From Cucumis sativus (lineage: Eukaryota > Streptophyta > Magnoliopsida > Cucurbitales > Cucurbitaceae): a DNA stretch of 64,000 nt. The DNA lies in assembly GCF_000004075.3 (NCBI RefSeq), contig NC_026655.2, positions 2,976,001 to 3,040,000 on the forward strand, in the 5' to 3' direction. A model generated the notes under the pieces. The model was not told the DNA's origin. It did not search any database and saw only the letters and a program-made list of their open reading frames with translations. Every line of letters starts with the position of its first letter. Position 1 is the first letter of the stretch. The translations under genes and the position numbers were made by a program. Positions 12,276 through 25,076 of the stretch are shown piece by piece.

Positions 12276-14976
12276 ATGTTGTCAGGGGATATACCGCCTA
12301 ACCAGACCATATACATCAAGAATCTCAACGAGAAGGTCAAGAAAGAAGGTGATTCACTCTTAGCTTTTCACTTAATCTTACTATATTCCTTCCGTAAATG
12401 TGTTTTCTTCTGTTCGTTAAGTAGAAACCTTAGTATAATCGAAGTGATCTTCGGCACATTTTATCTTTATCATTTCGCCTTTGGTTTCCCCGGCAAGAGA
12501 GGGGGGTTATTTGGCAAAGTTGGATTTGTTTTTATGACAGCATTTAATATTTCTTACGATGCCTACAGTAATGACTCGAGAAGATTAACGATTTCAGTTG
12601 AAATTTGAGTTTTAGGGTGATAGAGCTGGTATCTTGAAAGGTTAGTTAGAACTTGGGATTTTGTTTTCTATTTTGGTTTGTTTAGTGCCCGTTTGATAAC
12701 CATTTGGTTTTTGATTTCTTGTTTTTCAAAATGAAGCTTATAAACACATTGGATTTTTTATTTTATTTTTTAATTTGTAATCTACAATTCACCAATGTTT
12801 AGTTTTTAAAAATTGTTTTTGTTTTTGGAATTGGCTAAGAATTCAACTATTGTGCATTTGTATATAAGAAATATGTAAACCGATACGAGAAATTAAGAGA
12901 AAAGATTTTTAATTTTCAAAAACCAAAAGCCAAAACAGAATGGTAACCAAACTGACCTTAATGCTCAGTTTTTGACAATATTACATCACATGTGGAGGGG
13001 TTGGTTTGAACCCAAGTCCTCATAGTGTTCAGAATTTGATGGTATACTAATTTTCTCCCCCTTGGACAGAATTGAAGAGATCCCTGTATGCTTTGTTTTC
13101 TCAATATGGAAGAATCCTTGATGTTGTTGCCTTGAAGACACCGAGGCTTCGAGGGCAAGCATGGGTTGCGTTTAGTGAAGTGACTGCAGCTAGCAATGCT
13201 GTGCGTCAGATGCAAAATTTCCCATTCTATGAAAAACCTATGGTTGGTCTTTAGCTGATCACATTTTCGAAATTGCTTTTCATACTTATTTTGTGCCTTT
13301 CATCTATGGACTGTTCTAGCGCACTTTCAATATTTCCAAGTAACTGTGGGTAGCTTTCTTTGTAAACGGGATTGGATTCTAACTGTTCAATGAGTCTTAT
13401 GTTGAGATGGTCAAGAGAAAGTCTATAAACAATCACCCTCAATGTTGTGCCAGTTTAGCTGCTTTGCATGTCTGAAATAACGACCTAATTTTATTGGATA
13501 TGTGGGTTTTTATATTGGCCATGTGCTGGTTTTAAGCATTTTGAGATCTTTCTTTGCAACCCCTATATATTGAGCATATCTTTTTTCAGTGAATGCCATC
13601 GGTCACAAATTACAAGCTTATATGCTGCTTAGAATGTTGTAACTTGGATAGAAGGAGATCATTTCTCCTTGTTCTAATGTGGGTATAATAAAGGGCTTAG
13701 TGATAATTATATCATTTCATAGTGGGACACCTATTTGGGATAGTACCCTTCAAGTTTTTTTGGACACCCAAATTTTGTAGGGTCCAATGGGTTATCCTAT
13801 GAGATTAAGTTGAGATGTATCAATCTGACTTGAAACGCTTATGCCTATAAAATACAGAAGGAAAAAAAAAAAGACTTGGAGACATATCCATGATTGTGTT
13901 TGGAAGAAACAAGTATTATTATTTTTTTTGCTCTTCATTTCAGTTATTTTTTTGTTTCATCTCGAAGTTTGTGTACTATATTCAAATATACAGGTTATTC
14001 TGATGTTTAACAAGAAGATACTTCTGTTGACCATCTCAAAAATATAAATGACTTTTGTTTCTTTTGCAGCGAATTCAATATGCCAAAACCAAATCAGATT
14101 GTATTGCTAAAGCTGATGGAAGCTTTGTGCCAAGGGAGAAGAAAAAGAAGCAAGAGGAAAAAGGTGATTGTAACTGATAGACAATATATTTTCACTATGT
14201 TTTTTTGAATTTTTTGACATAACCTCTCATTTTCTTGTTGCATTGCTTTTGAAACATCTCAAGGGTTTTAAACTGGTTTATGCTCCTGACTATCTTTTAA
14301 TTTGCTTATCCAGCTGAAAAAAAGCGGCGTGCTGAAGAAACACATCAATCTGCGATGCCCAATGGAACAACTACTGAGAATGGAGGTTCAAATGTAAGTT
14401 AGTTTTCATTCTTATTTTATTTTATTTTTATAAAAACTTCATTTTTATTTTCCTTCTTCATATGAGCTGTATTGTATTAATTGTTTTCACCAGAAGTGGT
14501 CCCAAACATGTATTGTGAGTTTTTTTCGGACAACGTGGTTCTCTGGTTAATTGTATTCTCTTCACATTTGTTAGAAAGTCATTGATGTCCATTCCAATTA
14601 GATTTTACCTTAGTGCCCCTGAGATCAGGTAAAGTTAATCAACATGTTTCCAGAACTATTTTTACTAAGAAATCCTCTTTGTTGTGTGTTATTTCTGCAG
14701 GCCACATTCCGTCATGCAAATCCGAGTGCTACAGAAGCTACTCCAAACAACATACTATTTATTGAGAATTTGCCCCATGAAACCTCTAGTATGATGTTGC
14801 AAGTCCTCTTCCAACAATATCCTGGATTCAGGGAAGTCCGGATGATTGAAGCAAAGCCGGGTATTGCTTTCGTTGAGTTTGAAGATGATGTTCAATCCTC
14901 TATGGCTATGCAGGCTCTTCAAGGCTTTAAAATTGACCCCCAACATCCCATGGCTATCTCTTTTGCAAAGAAGTAA
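12276..14976 (+). CDS. U2B'': U2 snRNP protein B'' (U2B''), 5 exons
   Basis: Exons 12276-12348, 13070-13242, 14070-14163, 14314-14393 and 14701-14976 join in phase with GT-AG introns. The spliced length is 696 nt, 231 residues. The protein binds stem-loop IV of U2 snRNA with U2A' in the nucleus. The first RRM has RNP2 IYIKNL at residues 12-17 and RNP1 RGQAWVAF at 52-59. A charged linker ([10 protein letters not shown], then AEKKRRAEE) follows. A second RRM has RNP2 ILFIEN at 158-163 and RNP1 KPGIAFVEF at 192-200, ending at FAKK. The start follows from [20 protein letters not shown], the usual N-terminus. U1A has a similar architecture but differs in sequence around the first RRM, so U2B'' is favoured. 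Confidence 0.94.
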
Positions 14977-14999
14977 CTCAACCTTTGTTCTACTGTTAC

Positions 15000-17170
15000 T
15001 ATTTTGGAATCTGCAGCAGGTTTATGTTAATGTCACCGCACATAAACATGAGTCGTGAGTTTTTATGTAAAGTTCAGATATCCTTCCCCACCTTCAAAGA
15101 GAAAGAAAGAAGGAAAACGTTGGGAGGCAGCCCACTGGAAGCCAAGGGACTTGATGAGTTTTGCGGGCTATGCTAATTCCAGTTTCCAGGGGTAGCAAGA
15201 AAATAGATTTATGTTAGGTTGTCAAAAAGGAAACAGAGAGAACTAATCAAAGACCTTTTTTTCTTTAAATGTGTTCATGTATTTGTAGTAGTGGAAAACT
15301 AGCTTTTGAAAAGGGAACGGGGAGCTGAAATTTAGGGGACAATGTTGATTTGACTTTTGCATGAATATTTCGTGCTCAACAATGAAGTGTTCATTTCTGT
15401 CAGTCTCAGGGACAGTGCGTGTGTTTTCTTCCATTGGTCGATTATGAGCAAAAATTTGACCCAAACTTAGTTTCAAAGTTGTGTCATTTACCGGATCAAC
15501 TGCATAGCTATTGCTCGTTTTTTTTTTTTTTAATCATTATTAAATGTGGGGCCATTTGATATTTTATTTCATAGGGATCTGTGATTCCATCAACTGCTGA
15601 CCTTCACAGAACTTCAGTGCTAAAACTGACATTGCGTCTCTCTTTGGGTATCTTCATTCAGATACATCGACCACGTCGCCTGTAAGTTCCCTTGTCTTTT
15701 TCTTCTTCCTGCCTATTTTCATGAAAGATTGAAAGATATCTATGATATGAATATATATATTAATTAGGTGAAAAAATTATGTTTGTTTTCTTGTGTCTTA
15801 TTATCTTGTTGCAAGCTCATCACAATAATCAAAATTATGTTGGTTTCCAACTGTATTGTTTTGTAATTTTCTTTCTGTTGCAATGTTCTTTTTTGTTCTT
15901 TTTTTTTTTTTAAAAAAAAAATTGAAGGGATTCTGAAATGACAAAAGTAGTTCTTACCAGGCGAATGGGAATACGAATGGATAAACCAGAATAATTGTCT
16001 CTTAACTTTGGGGGTTTGGAAGGAATGCTTCTCCAGCTTTTATCTCTACTCAATTTAACTTTTTTAATAGTATTTTTAACATACTTTTTTGACAATTGTT
16101 AAAATGGATTAGATCTTAGGGAACCTTTGACTTATGGCCGAGTTTATATGGTCTGACAAAAAACATATATTTGACAGTGTTTCTAAGTTTGAATTGTTAG
16201 AGAATCAATTATAATGAATTGAGCTGTCTAAAACTGTGTATTTGATAGCCAATTTTGTTTGTATAGGATGGAAACCCAATGATTCATGCTTGTTTTATAA
16301 GAGAGGGTTAAGGCACTGAGTTGAGATACATGAAGTGAAGTTGAGAGTTACGTGAAGTTAATATGTTGGAAGTTAACAAATTTGTATTTTAAGTGGGTTT
16401 TAACATGAATTTTTAGAGGAGACAAGGTAGTGAAGTTGAAGTTGGTGAGTCAAACAGGTTTAGTTTGATTAATTCAATTGTATGTTTATACAAACCCAAT
16501 AATGTGTTGATAGACAGAAAACAAAAAAGATATGTGTCGTGTAAAAGAAGGGCAAATATGGATAATATTGCAAAATTCAACTTGGTCCAATCTTTTGCTT
16601 GGAATGATCATGATCCAAATCCTCGTTAATGTAGATGGATGTATTGTATGATCATCTATCCTACAAAGCATATTTAATATTTATTAGTCTAAAAATAATA
16701 ATAACAAGAAATCTAAGCTTTTTCTTTTTCCTGGCCACGTGGAAGTTAGGCTGCTTTCCCTTTTCCTCATTGCCTCTCCCCTCTCGTTGACGTTGAGTTC
16801 TAGAAAGTATGTCGTCATAAATCCCATCCACACACTTTCTTCCCAAATGCGCAAAATTTATCAAATGTTATGTCCATTTTGGATTTTATTATTTAAATAA
16901 TTCTATCATCGAATTCTAAAAAGACCATATTATTGTCAACAGATGTATTCAAAATAAATTATAGAATTCAATAATTTGTAAATGAAATTGTATGAAATAA
17001 TGTGGATATCACAACTTTGCTATAAATTCTTACAATTAATATTTATTTGATGATTAGGAGTAGTTTTTTTCAAGACTTATGGTTTTAAGGTAGGGTGAAT
17101 GTAATAAAAAGTTGATAAATGAATGTTGTAATGAGAAAATGATTTAATATTCTGATAAGTTATGTGTCCA
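15000..17170. other. 3' UTR and intergenic DNA
   Basis: This stretch lies between the U2B'' stop and the WRKY upstream region. The first several hundred bases probably include the U2B'' 3' UTR. No further coding region, RNA gene or element with clear ends was recognised. Confidence 0.5.
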
Positions 17171-17480
17171 CCTTGTTGTGGGGGAAATAGTAAATGCGAA
17201 AAAAGAAGGTAAGATGTGGAGAAAAATGGAATTGAAAGAGAAGTGCCGGGTAGAACACGACAGGCGAGTGGCTATAAAGGATGAGAAAAAGAGAAGAAGA
17301 AAGAAAAGACAAAACAACCGAACTCTATCTCTCTTTTTTCTCTTTTTTCTCTTTTTCTCTTTTTTTCTCTCTTCTCTCTTCCTATTATTTATTTAAATAA
17401 GAGCAACCAAGAAAGAAAGAAATGAAAAAGAGCGTAATAATAAAATTTATTTTTATAATTTAGAAAAAGAAAAACAAGTC

Positions 17481-17527
17481 AGCCGCCATTCAGTCAAACC
17501 CACGAGTTTTGACCAAAACACAGTCAA
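17481..17527 (+). promoter_or_regulatory. GCC box plus three clustered W boxes upstream of WRKY33-like gene
   Basis: AGCCGCC (17481-17487) is an exact GCC box, the ERF binding site. W-box cores follow at 17492-17497 (AGTCAA, TTGACT on the minus strand), 17509-17514 (TTGACC) and 17522-17527 (AGTCAA), all within 36 bp and 183-218 bp before the ATG. Known: the Arabidopsis WRKY33 promoter carries a W-box cluster used for WRKY auto- and cross-regulation. The equivalent role here is inferred. It is not certain whether the cluster lies before or inside the transcribed leader. Confidence 0.7.
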
Positions 17528-17649
17528 CAATCTCCGAAGAGACCCTTTCCAGGAACCATCCTCTTCTTCTTCCTTCCTTTCTTTCTTTCTTCAATACCCT
17601 CCTCCCTTTCCTTCTTTAACTTTCTCTTTTCACCATTTCTCTTCACAAA

Positions 17650-17708
17650 TCTCTCTTCTTCTTCTTCTTCTTCTCTTCTTCTTCTTCTTCTTCTTCTTCT
17701 TCTTCTCT
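17650..17708 (+). repeat. (CTT)n microsatellite just before the WRKY ATG
   Basis: An interrupted CTT/TTC run ends one base before the ATG at 17710 and is part of a longer CT-rich leader starting near 17560. It is likely in the 5' UTR and length-variable. Confidence 0.85.
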
Positions 17709-17709
17709 C

Positions 17710-20231
17710 ATGGCCTCCTCTTCCGGGAGCTTAGACACCTCTGCTAATTCTCACCCCTCCTTCACTTTCTCTACTCATCCTTTTATGACTTCTTCTTACT
17801 CTGACCTTCTTGCCTCTGCCAACATCGATCCTCCTTCCTCCGCTCCTCTCCGCGCTTCCACTACCGGAGTTCCTAAATTCAAATCCCTCCCTCCCCCTTC
17901 TCTCCCTCTCTCTCCGCCCCCCATGTCTCCTTCTTCCTTTTTCGCCATTCCTCCTGGTTTGAGTCCCGCCGAGCTTCTTGATTCCCCTGTTCTTCTTAGT
18001 GCTTCTCATGTACGCCTCTTTCATTTTCATCTCAATGCTTTTGTTTCGTTTTCATTCAATTCATCTTCCTTTAATCGGTCTTTTACTTTTCTGTTCAGGT
18101 TCTGCCGTCGCCGACCACCGGGACTTTCCCGTCTCACTCGTTGAATTGGAAGAGCAATTTTGGATATAATCAGCAGAACATTAAGGAAGAAAACAAATAT
18201 TCGTCTAATTTCTCATTTCAAACTCAATCCTCAAAGCTCCCGCCGACGTCTTTTCAGCCTTCATCCACCATAGCTCCCACCGTACGTTAGATCGAACCGG
18301 TGGACTTTGTTTTGTTTTTTTTTTTTTTTTGTTCTCCTTCTTCATTTCATTACATCTCTGGTTCATTTTCTTTTTGTTGTTCAGACTCAGGGATGGAGTT
18401 TTCAAGAACAGCGCAAGAAGGAGGATAGTTTTTCGTCCGAGAAGAATATGGTAAAGCCGGAGTTTGGATCGATGCGGAGCTTCTCACCGGAATATGGGGT
18501 TGTTCAAAACCAGAGCCAAAACAACGGCAGCGGGGAATTGCGGTCTGACTATGGCAACAATTATCCTCAACAATCTCAGACAGTGAATCGAAGGTCGGAC
18601 GACGGCTACAACTGGAGAAAATACGGCCAAAAACAGGTTAAAGGAAGTGAAAATCCGAGAAGCTATTACAAGTGCACTTTCCCCAATTGCCCAACAAAGA
18701 AAAAGGTCGAAAGATCCTTAGATGGACAGATCACGGAGATCGTTTACAAAGGCAGCCATAACCATCCCAAGCCCCAATCCACGAGGAGGTCGTCGCTGTC
18801 ATCGGCCGGTTCTTCTCAAGCCATAGTGGCTTTGAATCAGGCCGCTAACGAGATGGCGGACCAGTCATTTACAACCCAAGGCAGTGGCCAATTTGACGGC
18901 GTTGCAACACCGGAGAATTCCTCGATTTCAATCGGCGACGAAGACTTCGATCGGAGCTCTCAGAAGAGCAAATCCGGAGGGGACGATTTTGATGAGGAAG
19001 AACCAGAGGCTAAGAGATGGTGAGTTGGGCCCAATCCAATGCTCTGCTTTTGCAAATCGACTCTGTTTTGTAAACTAAGGATTTGGGGAATTGATTTTCA
19101 GGCGAAGGGAAGGTGACAACAATGAAGGTATTTCGGCTGCCGGCAGCCGGACGGTGAGAGAGCCGAGAGTCGTCGTCCAAACTACCAGCGACATCGACAT
19201 TCTCGACGATGGTTACCGGTGGAGGAAGTACGGCCAGAAAGTTGTGAAGGGAAACCCAAATCCAAGGTGAAATAATTCTCTCATTTCATTTCCTTTCGAA
19301 ATCCTAATTTCTAATGGAATCATGATTAAATACACGAGTCATTAACGTTATCTTTGTGGAAGAGTTTATAAATAGGTTGTTTTTGTTTTGGTGTAAATAA
19401 CTTGTGAGATTATTTGTGGATCACCTATTATCCATCCCTAAAATGATTTAGTAATGGCTTGCCCAAAAATAAATGGAACCTCACATCAAATGCCCATGCT
19501 CAAAGTACAATTTCATTTTTATCTAATATTCATGCTCAAAGTACAACAAAGTCTGAAAGATATGAAGTGCTAATATACATGACCATGACCATGACCATCG
19601 CGCTTAGGTTACTCTACATACATCCTCTCACACTATACTTGATAGGCAGTGCATTTTAAGATAAGAGAAAGGTCATAGATTTCATTTGTTTGGAGTTGAG
19701 AATGAATGAGTCATCCACACAAATACAGAAATTGATATTTGGGTGATTTAGTATTAGAAATACTAAAATGGGGGTATTTGCAGGAGTTACTACAAATGCA
19801 CAAATCCAGGATGTCCAGTAAGAAAGCATGTGGAGAGAGCTTCACATGATCTAAGGGCAGTGATAACAACCTATGAAGGGAAGCACAACCACGATGTTCC
19901 ACCGGCACGTGGCAGTGGAAGCCATTCCCTCAGCCGTCCATTCCCTAACAACGAGCCTCCTGCCGCGATTCGCCCATTATCGGTAGTGACCCATCACTCA
20001 AACAACGGAGGGCATCCGCAGGGTCTACGGCTGCAGCGATCTTCGGATTCCCAAGCAGCGTTCACAGTGGAAATGGTGCAAAATGGGAATGGATTTTCAT
20101 TCCCAGAATTTGGAAACTCAATGGGAATGGGATCCTACATGAACCAAACACAGCCCAATGACAATTTGTTCACAAGAGCCAAAGAAGAGCCAAGAGATCA
20201 TGATATGTTCATCCAATCTCTCCTATGTTAA
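17710..20231 (+). CDS. WRKY33: WRKY transcription factor, group I, WRKY33 type, 5 exons
   Basis: Exons 17710-18009, 18099-18281, 18385-19019, 19102-19266 and 19784-20231 join in phase (GT-AG) to 1,731 nt, 576 residues. It encodes a nuclear DNA-binding regulator of pathogen response genes that recognises TTGAC W boxes. The N-terminal third is Ser/Pro-rich with several SP sites ([25 protein letters not shown]), the arrangement phosphorylated by MPK3/MPK6 in WRKY33. Two WRKY domains are present. The first has WRKYGQK at 238-244 with Cys258, Cys263, His286, His288. The second has WRKYGQK at 413-419 with Cys433, Cys438, His462, His464. The intron splitting the arginine before SYYKC (residue 428) is the conserved R-type intron of C-terminal WRKY domains. 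Orthology to WRKY33, rather than another group I member, rests on the N-terminus and the C-terminal tail ([10 protein letters not shown]). Confidence 0.93.
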
Positions 20232-20239
20232 AAGAGAGT

Positions 20240-21510
20240 TCGGCTGAAACAAAGGGGTTTTACAAAAAAAGAAAAGGTTTCCTCTTTTGGGGTTTCTTCA
20301 AATCACCCAAAACTTCAAATCCAATAAGAGAGAAAAACATACACAAAAACAGACATCAAATAAGGTTCATTTAATTCTTTTTTTGGTTGTATATTTTTTT
20401 GCTAGGAGTTGGTTGGGGTTTTTCCTTTTTTTTTTTTTTTTTTTTTTTTTTGTGGGTAGTAGTTATCTATAATACACCTGTAATTTAAAGTCATATATAA
20501 CGATCATACCTTCATTATTAATAATTTTTGTATTGAATTTGAGAATAAGATTTATTTAAATAAATAAATTAGATGGAGAAGGAGAGAAGATATATAGTTA
20601 GATTAGATAGATAGATAGATATGGATTGGGGTTCGTGGGGGCGTAAGGAAGGCAGAAGAAGTGATGTGATCGATGACATGAGCATGGAAGTTTGAATGAG
20701 TCAAAGAAAGCGGTGGTGTGGTCTGCGATTGCTTGGCGGAGAAGTTGAAGTCCCAAAGTCAACTTTTAGGGAGATACCAAATGACTATTTTACCCCACGT
20801 TCACATGGGGGCTATTTCGGTAAAATAGAGTGATATGATTGCCTACGTCAATCACACCGAAACTTTTCTACTACCGGTATTTAATTAATTCATTATTTGG
20901 AAGACTTTTAATCAAACTTTGTAAGGTTTGAGTTTCATTGTACATTTTTTTTTTTGCTTGAATTAGATTCAAATAAATCAAAAACTCTAATTTTAATCTT
21001 AATTCAATATTCATAAATTATTATTGAACACCTCATGAAGATTTGAGTGTTTCATAAAACAAATATTTCAAGAAATGATTGGACGAATTGGAATTAAACA
21101 CAAATGGATTTGGAGAAGAGATGAGAAAAAGGGCAGATTAGAAGAGTAGAATGGGAAATATATGTATAGATTGTAAATGGAGAAAAGTGAAGCGATGAAA
21201 GGCCGTATTTAGAGGAGGTGGATGGCTAATTGTAGGAAAGTGAATGTGTGTGTAAATAAATAAAAAAAAAAGTGATAAAATGAGTTTAATTAATTAATTA
21301 ATTAGGAACCAACCAAAGAGATGGAGTGGTGAGAGAAGAAGAAACGAAGGGTGGTGGTGTTTGAATCAAGGAAAACACAAGTTTTTAAGTGTGGTTAAGA
21401 ATTAGTAAGGAAAATGACCACAGAAAAACATGAGAAATAATGAATATTGGAAAAAGAGAATAATTAACATTGATACTTCTATTATTATTATTTTTTTTTT
21501 TAATTAAAGA
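20240..21510. other. Intergenic DNA between WRKY33 and CHX genes
   Basis: No gene is seen. It has a T22-24 run at about 20428-20451, probably near the WRKY 3' end, and AT-rich sequence up to the CHX start. Confidence 0.6.
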
Positions 21511-21512
21511 AG

Positions 21513-21554
21513 ATGAAGGGCGCTGGTAAGAATGAGTACTCAAGCAGCACATAA
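21513..21554 (+). other. Short upstream ORF overlapping the CHX start
   Basis: An ATG at 21513 opens a 13-residue frame (MKGAGKNEYSSST) ending at 21554. It is out of frame with the CHX ATG at 21532. If the leader includes it, it could lower CHX translation. Transcript data would decide. Confidence 0.4.
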
Positions 21555-24204
21555 TGGAAGCTGGGTGTGCCAGCCAACTACGTATTACAGATCCAGAGGC
21601 ATTTTCTTCGGAGACAGCCCTTTCTCTTTTGCAAAAACCATTCTCTTGGCTCAGCTCTCTCTCTCTTCTTTCCTCACCTCTCTTTTACAATGCCTTCTCA
21701 CTCCCCTTGGGGAAAGCTCCTTCATCTCTCAAATGTTGGTGGGCCTTGCTCTTGGCCCCTCCTTCTACGGTGGAGACAACCCTATTCTGGAAGCCATTTT
21801 CCCATTCAAAAGCTTTTACGTCAGCGAAACCTTTGCCTATTTTGGTTGCATGGTCTTCATGTTTCTTGTTGGGGTTAAAATGGATTTGAGCTTAATCCAA
21901 AAATCAGGGAAAAAGGCCATGGTGATCGGATTCATGGCATTCTCAACCCCAATGTTATTCAACTTCTTCTTATCCACGTATTTGAAGAGCACTGTGGAGA
22001 TGGATGCTCACTTAAAAAACACCCTCAGCGCCATTGGCGCTTTTCAAGCCTCCAGTTCTTTCCATGTCATTGCCTGTCTTTTAACCGACCTTAAGCTTCT
22101 CAACTCCGACATTGGCCGTCTCGCCCTCTCATCCTCCATGATCAGCGGCACCCTTTGTTGGGGAGGCCTTGTCATTGGCTTCACCCTCCGCCAAACTTCC
22201 ATGCAGCAGCAAGACGCTCTCCCATGGATGGCCCTTTGCCTCGTTTGCATGATGATTCTCGTCGTTTACATTCTCCGCCCCATCATGTTTTGGATCATCG
22301 AGCAAACCAATCTCTCTGGCAGACCCATTAAGGAGGTCTACGTTTTTTGCTTGTTCTTAATGTTGTTGTTCTGTTCTCTCTTCAGTGAGTTCGTGGGCCA
22401 ACATTTCATGCTCGGTCCAATGATACTGGGCCTTGCTGTACCCGATGGGCCGCCTCTTGGGTCCGCCTTGGTCGATAAACTTGACTCATTTGTTTCCTCT
22501 ATTATGCTTCCATGCTATTTTGTCATAAGTGGGGCTAGAATCAATCTCTCCACGGTTAATGTGAGGAGTGCTGTGATTATTAATCTTTTGGCCTTTACTG
22601 CCTTTATAGGCAAGGTCATTGGGACTATGTTGCCTTCTTTGTACTGTAAAATGTCATTGGTTGATTCTTTGTCGTTGGGACTCATCATGAGCACTCAAGG
22701 GATTGCAGATATTCTGGGTCTCCAACATGGACTTCTCCTCTATGTAAACTAAACTCCATTTTTCATCATCTACATCTCTTTCCCATATTATTTAATAACA
22801 TGATTATGATTATGATTATTTATTTCATTTTTCTTTTACGTAGATGATAGATCAAAAATCATACAGCATGATGGTGGTGGCGATGATGGTGATGACAGGG
22901 ACAATATGCCCAATAGTGAAAATGATATATAATCCATCAAAGAAATACAGATGTATTATGAGGAGGAGGACGATCGAGCATACGAGTGCCACAGGAGAGC
23001 TGCGTTTGTTGCTTTGCATTCACCACCAAGACAATACTCCCTCCATAATCAATATGCTTGAGCTCTCTAATCCTACAATTAAAAGCCCCATTTGCTTCTA
23101 CCTCATCCACCTCCTCCAACTCACCGGCCGAGCCTCCCCGCTCCTCATCAACCACCACCTTCCTGGTCGTCGTGGCTCTAAACGTTGCAATCTCTCTGAT
23201 CAAATCATCAACGCCTTCCAAATATATCAACAATTCAACTACGACAAGGTTTTTAAATTTCGTTATTAAACTTGATCATCAGAAGTTATCAAGCAAACAA
23301 TGTCTAAACCTTTTTTTTCCTTTTGGTTTGAATTCAACAAAGGAGTTTATACATATGTGTGTTAATTTAGGTTATAATGAATGCGTTCACATCAGTGTCT
23401 CCGTATGCCACCATGCACGACGATGTGTGCATGTTGGCATTAGAGAAGCGGGTGGCGATGGTGATTGTGCCGTTCCACAAGCGGAGGACGATCAACGGCA
23501 TAGTGGAGTCAATAAATCAGATAAGGGGAGTGAACAAAAACATTTTGTCAAAGGCTCCTTGTTCGGTTGGGATCTTGATAGACCGCGTACTGTCGCCCAG
23601 TGCAGTGTCATCGGTTTCGTTGACAAATAGGGTGGATTTGTATAAGGTGGGAATGATCTTTGTGGAAGGTCCCGATGATCGGGAGGCATTGGCGTATGCC
23701 ACTCGCATGGCAGAGCATCCAAAGGTAGCGCTCACGGTGGTTCGAGTGATCGAGCCAAAGCGAAGTAGCAGGCACCCAACAGACCAAGACCTAGACGCGG
23801 AGATGATAAAGGAGTTCAAGTTAATCATGGCAACGTCTGAGAATAAGCATTGGACTTACGAAGAGGAAATAGCGAGTGATTGTGTGGGCCTCATAAATGT
23901 GATAAGAACAATGGAGCACGATTCTGATCTAATCTTGGTTGGGCGTCGCCACGATGGTGACTCAGCCCTGTTTGTGGGGTTGAACGAGTGGAATGAGTAT
24001 CCTGAGCTCGGATTCATTGGAGACATGTTGGCATCCTCAGATTCGTCTGGAGCAGTGGCAGTGCTAGTGATTCAGCAGCAAACCATTGGCGGGGATCAAG
24101 AGTTTCTAGACGATTTTCGATGCCTCATGGAGGAGTCGTTTTCTGTGGACATAAATCCCCTCAACCTTCCAACGGCATGGCCCCAAAAATCTTCACTTAC
24201 CTGA
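21532..24204 (+). CDS. Cation/H+ antiporter, CHX family (CPA2), 3 exons
   Basis: Exons 21532-22743, 22844-23248 and 23371-24204 join in phase (GT-AG) to 816 residues, a usual CHX length. Plant CHX proteins move K+ or other monovalent cations against H+ at the plasma membrane or endomembranes. Residues about 35-430 form the multi-span exchanger domain (VGLALGPS, PMILGLAVPDGPPLGS, MSTQGIADI). The rest is the hydrophilic tail with the family's repeats (ELRLLLCIHHQDNTPSIIN, YATMHDDVCMLALEKRV, IVPFHKRR, APCSVGILIDR, ILVGRRHD, PELGFIGDMLAS). At residues 204-206 the protein has ISG where many CPA2 exchangers have an Asn-Asp pair in the membrane. Overall it resembles the CHX13-15 type more than CHX17-20, but I do not assign a number. 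Confidence 0.9.
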
Positions 24205-24209
24205 TCCAT

Positions 24210-24544
24210 CTGATCCTTTTTGTTTTCCTTTTAATTAAATGCTTAGAGTCTTTTAGGCAGAACTTCTAAAGTTAGTTAATAACGTTAGATTTCTTACGTC
24301 TACCGTTTTCCATATCATTTCCGCTTTTTACATTTTATTTATTTATTATTATTATTTTGTACTTTATATTTCTTTATATATCTTCAACTTTTAACTTCAT
24401 ATATAAATAAGTACTCCCCCATTAGAATAGGAACACTTCTATGGTCCAACCCCTATGTAATATCATATTTTTATATATAAATCTATCATTTTTTTTTAAA
24501 ATTTATGTTATACAATTTGGTGAGTTGTTATCGAACAATTATCA
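24210..24544. other. CHX 3' flank
   Basis: AT-rich 3' UTR and spacer. No other feature was recognised before the dispersed repeat begins. Confidence 0.5.
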
Positions 24545-25076
24545 GTAAAATTGAATATTATAATTTTGAATTCAATCAACTAAGATTTCAAAGCTATCTT
24601 CGTTAAACTTCTTGACCTTTATATACATGAATCAAGTTCAACTATATAACATAAACATTTTATAATATATGAATAAGGTTGGACACCTTATTTTGTGGAC
24701 ACTATGGATGCGACCCATTTTATAGTTAGTACAAACCTTGTGATCCTGAATCGTTTATGTGGAGACATGAAAATGGAGGCATCCTATGAGTAAAGAGTTT
24801 ACATAAGATTGAAACAATGCAATAATCACTTTTACGTTATAACACCATCAACTGTATAAAGTTAACTATTACAAGTATTTATGACTTAGGTAACATAAAA
24901 TCTTAATCATTAGTTAACTATGAACTCCTCCTGTTCACATGGGATTGCCTTTTATTCTGCATAGGTGAGAGCAACTCAACAACGTGATGACATAATAAGT
25001 CTTCCATTTTAGGAGTAAAACCGGGTAGATAGCTGGAGACATAGGATGCATGGCGAAATTCACTTAGGGTTAGTAG

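Noticed and set aside
11912..12301. 129-residue open frame overlapping the U2B'' start
   Set aside because: No recognisable family, wrong frame for U2B'', and it spans the site II motifs and telo box of that gene. Most likely chance.
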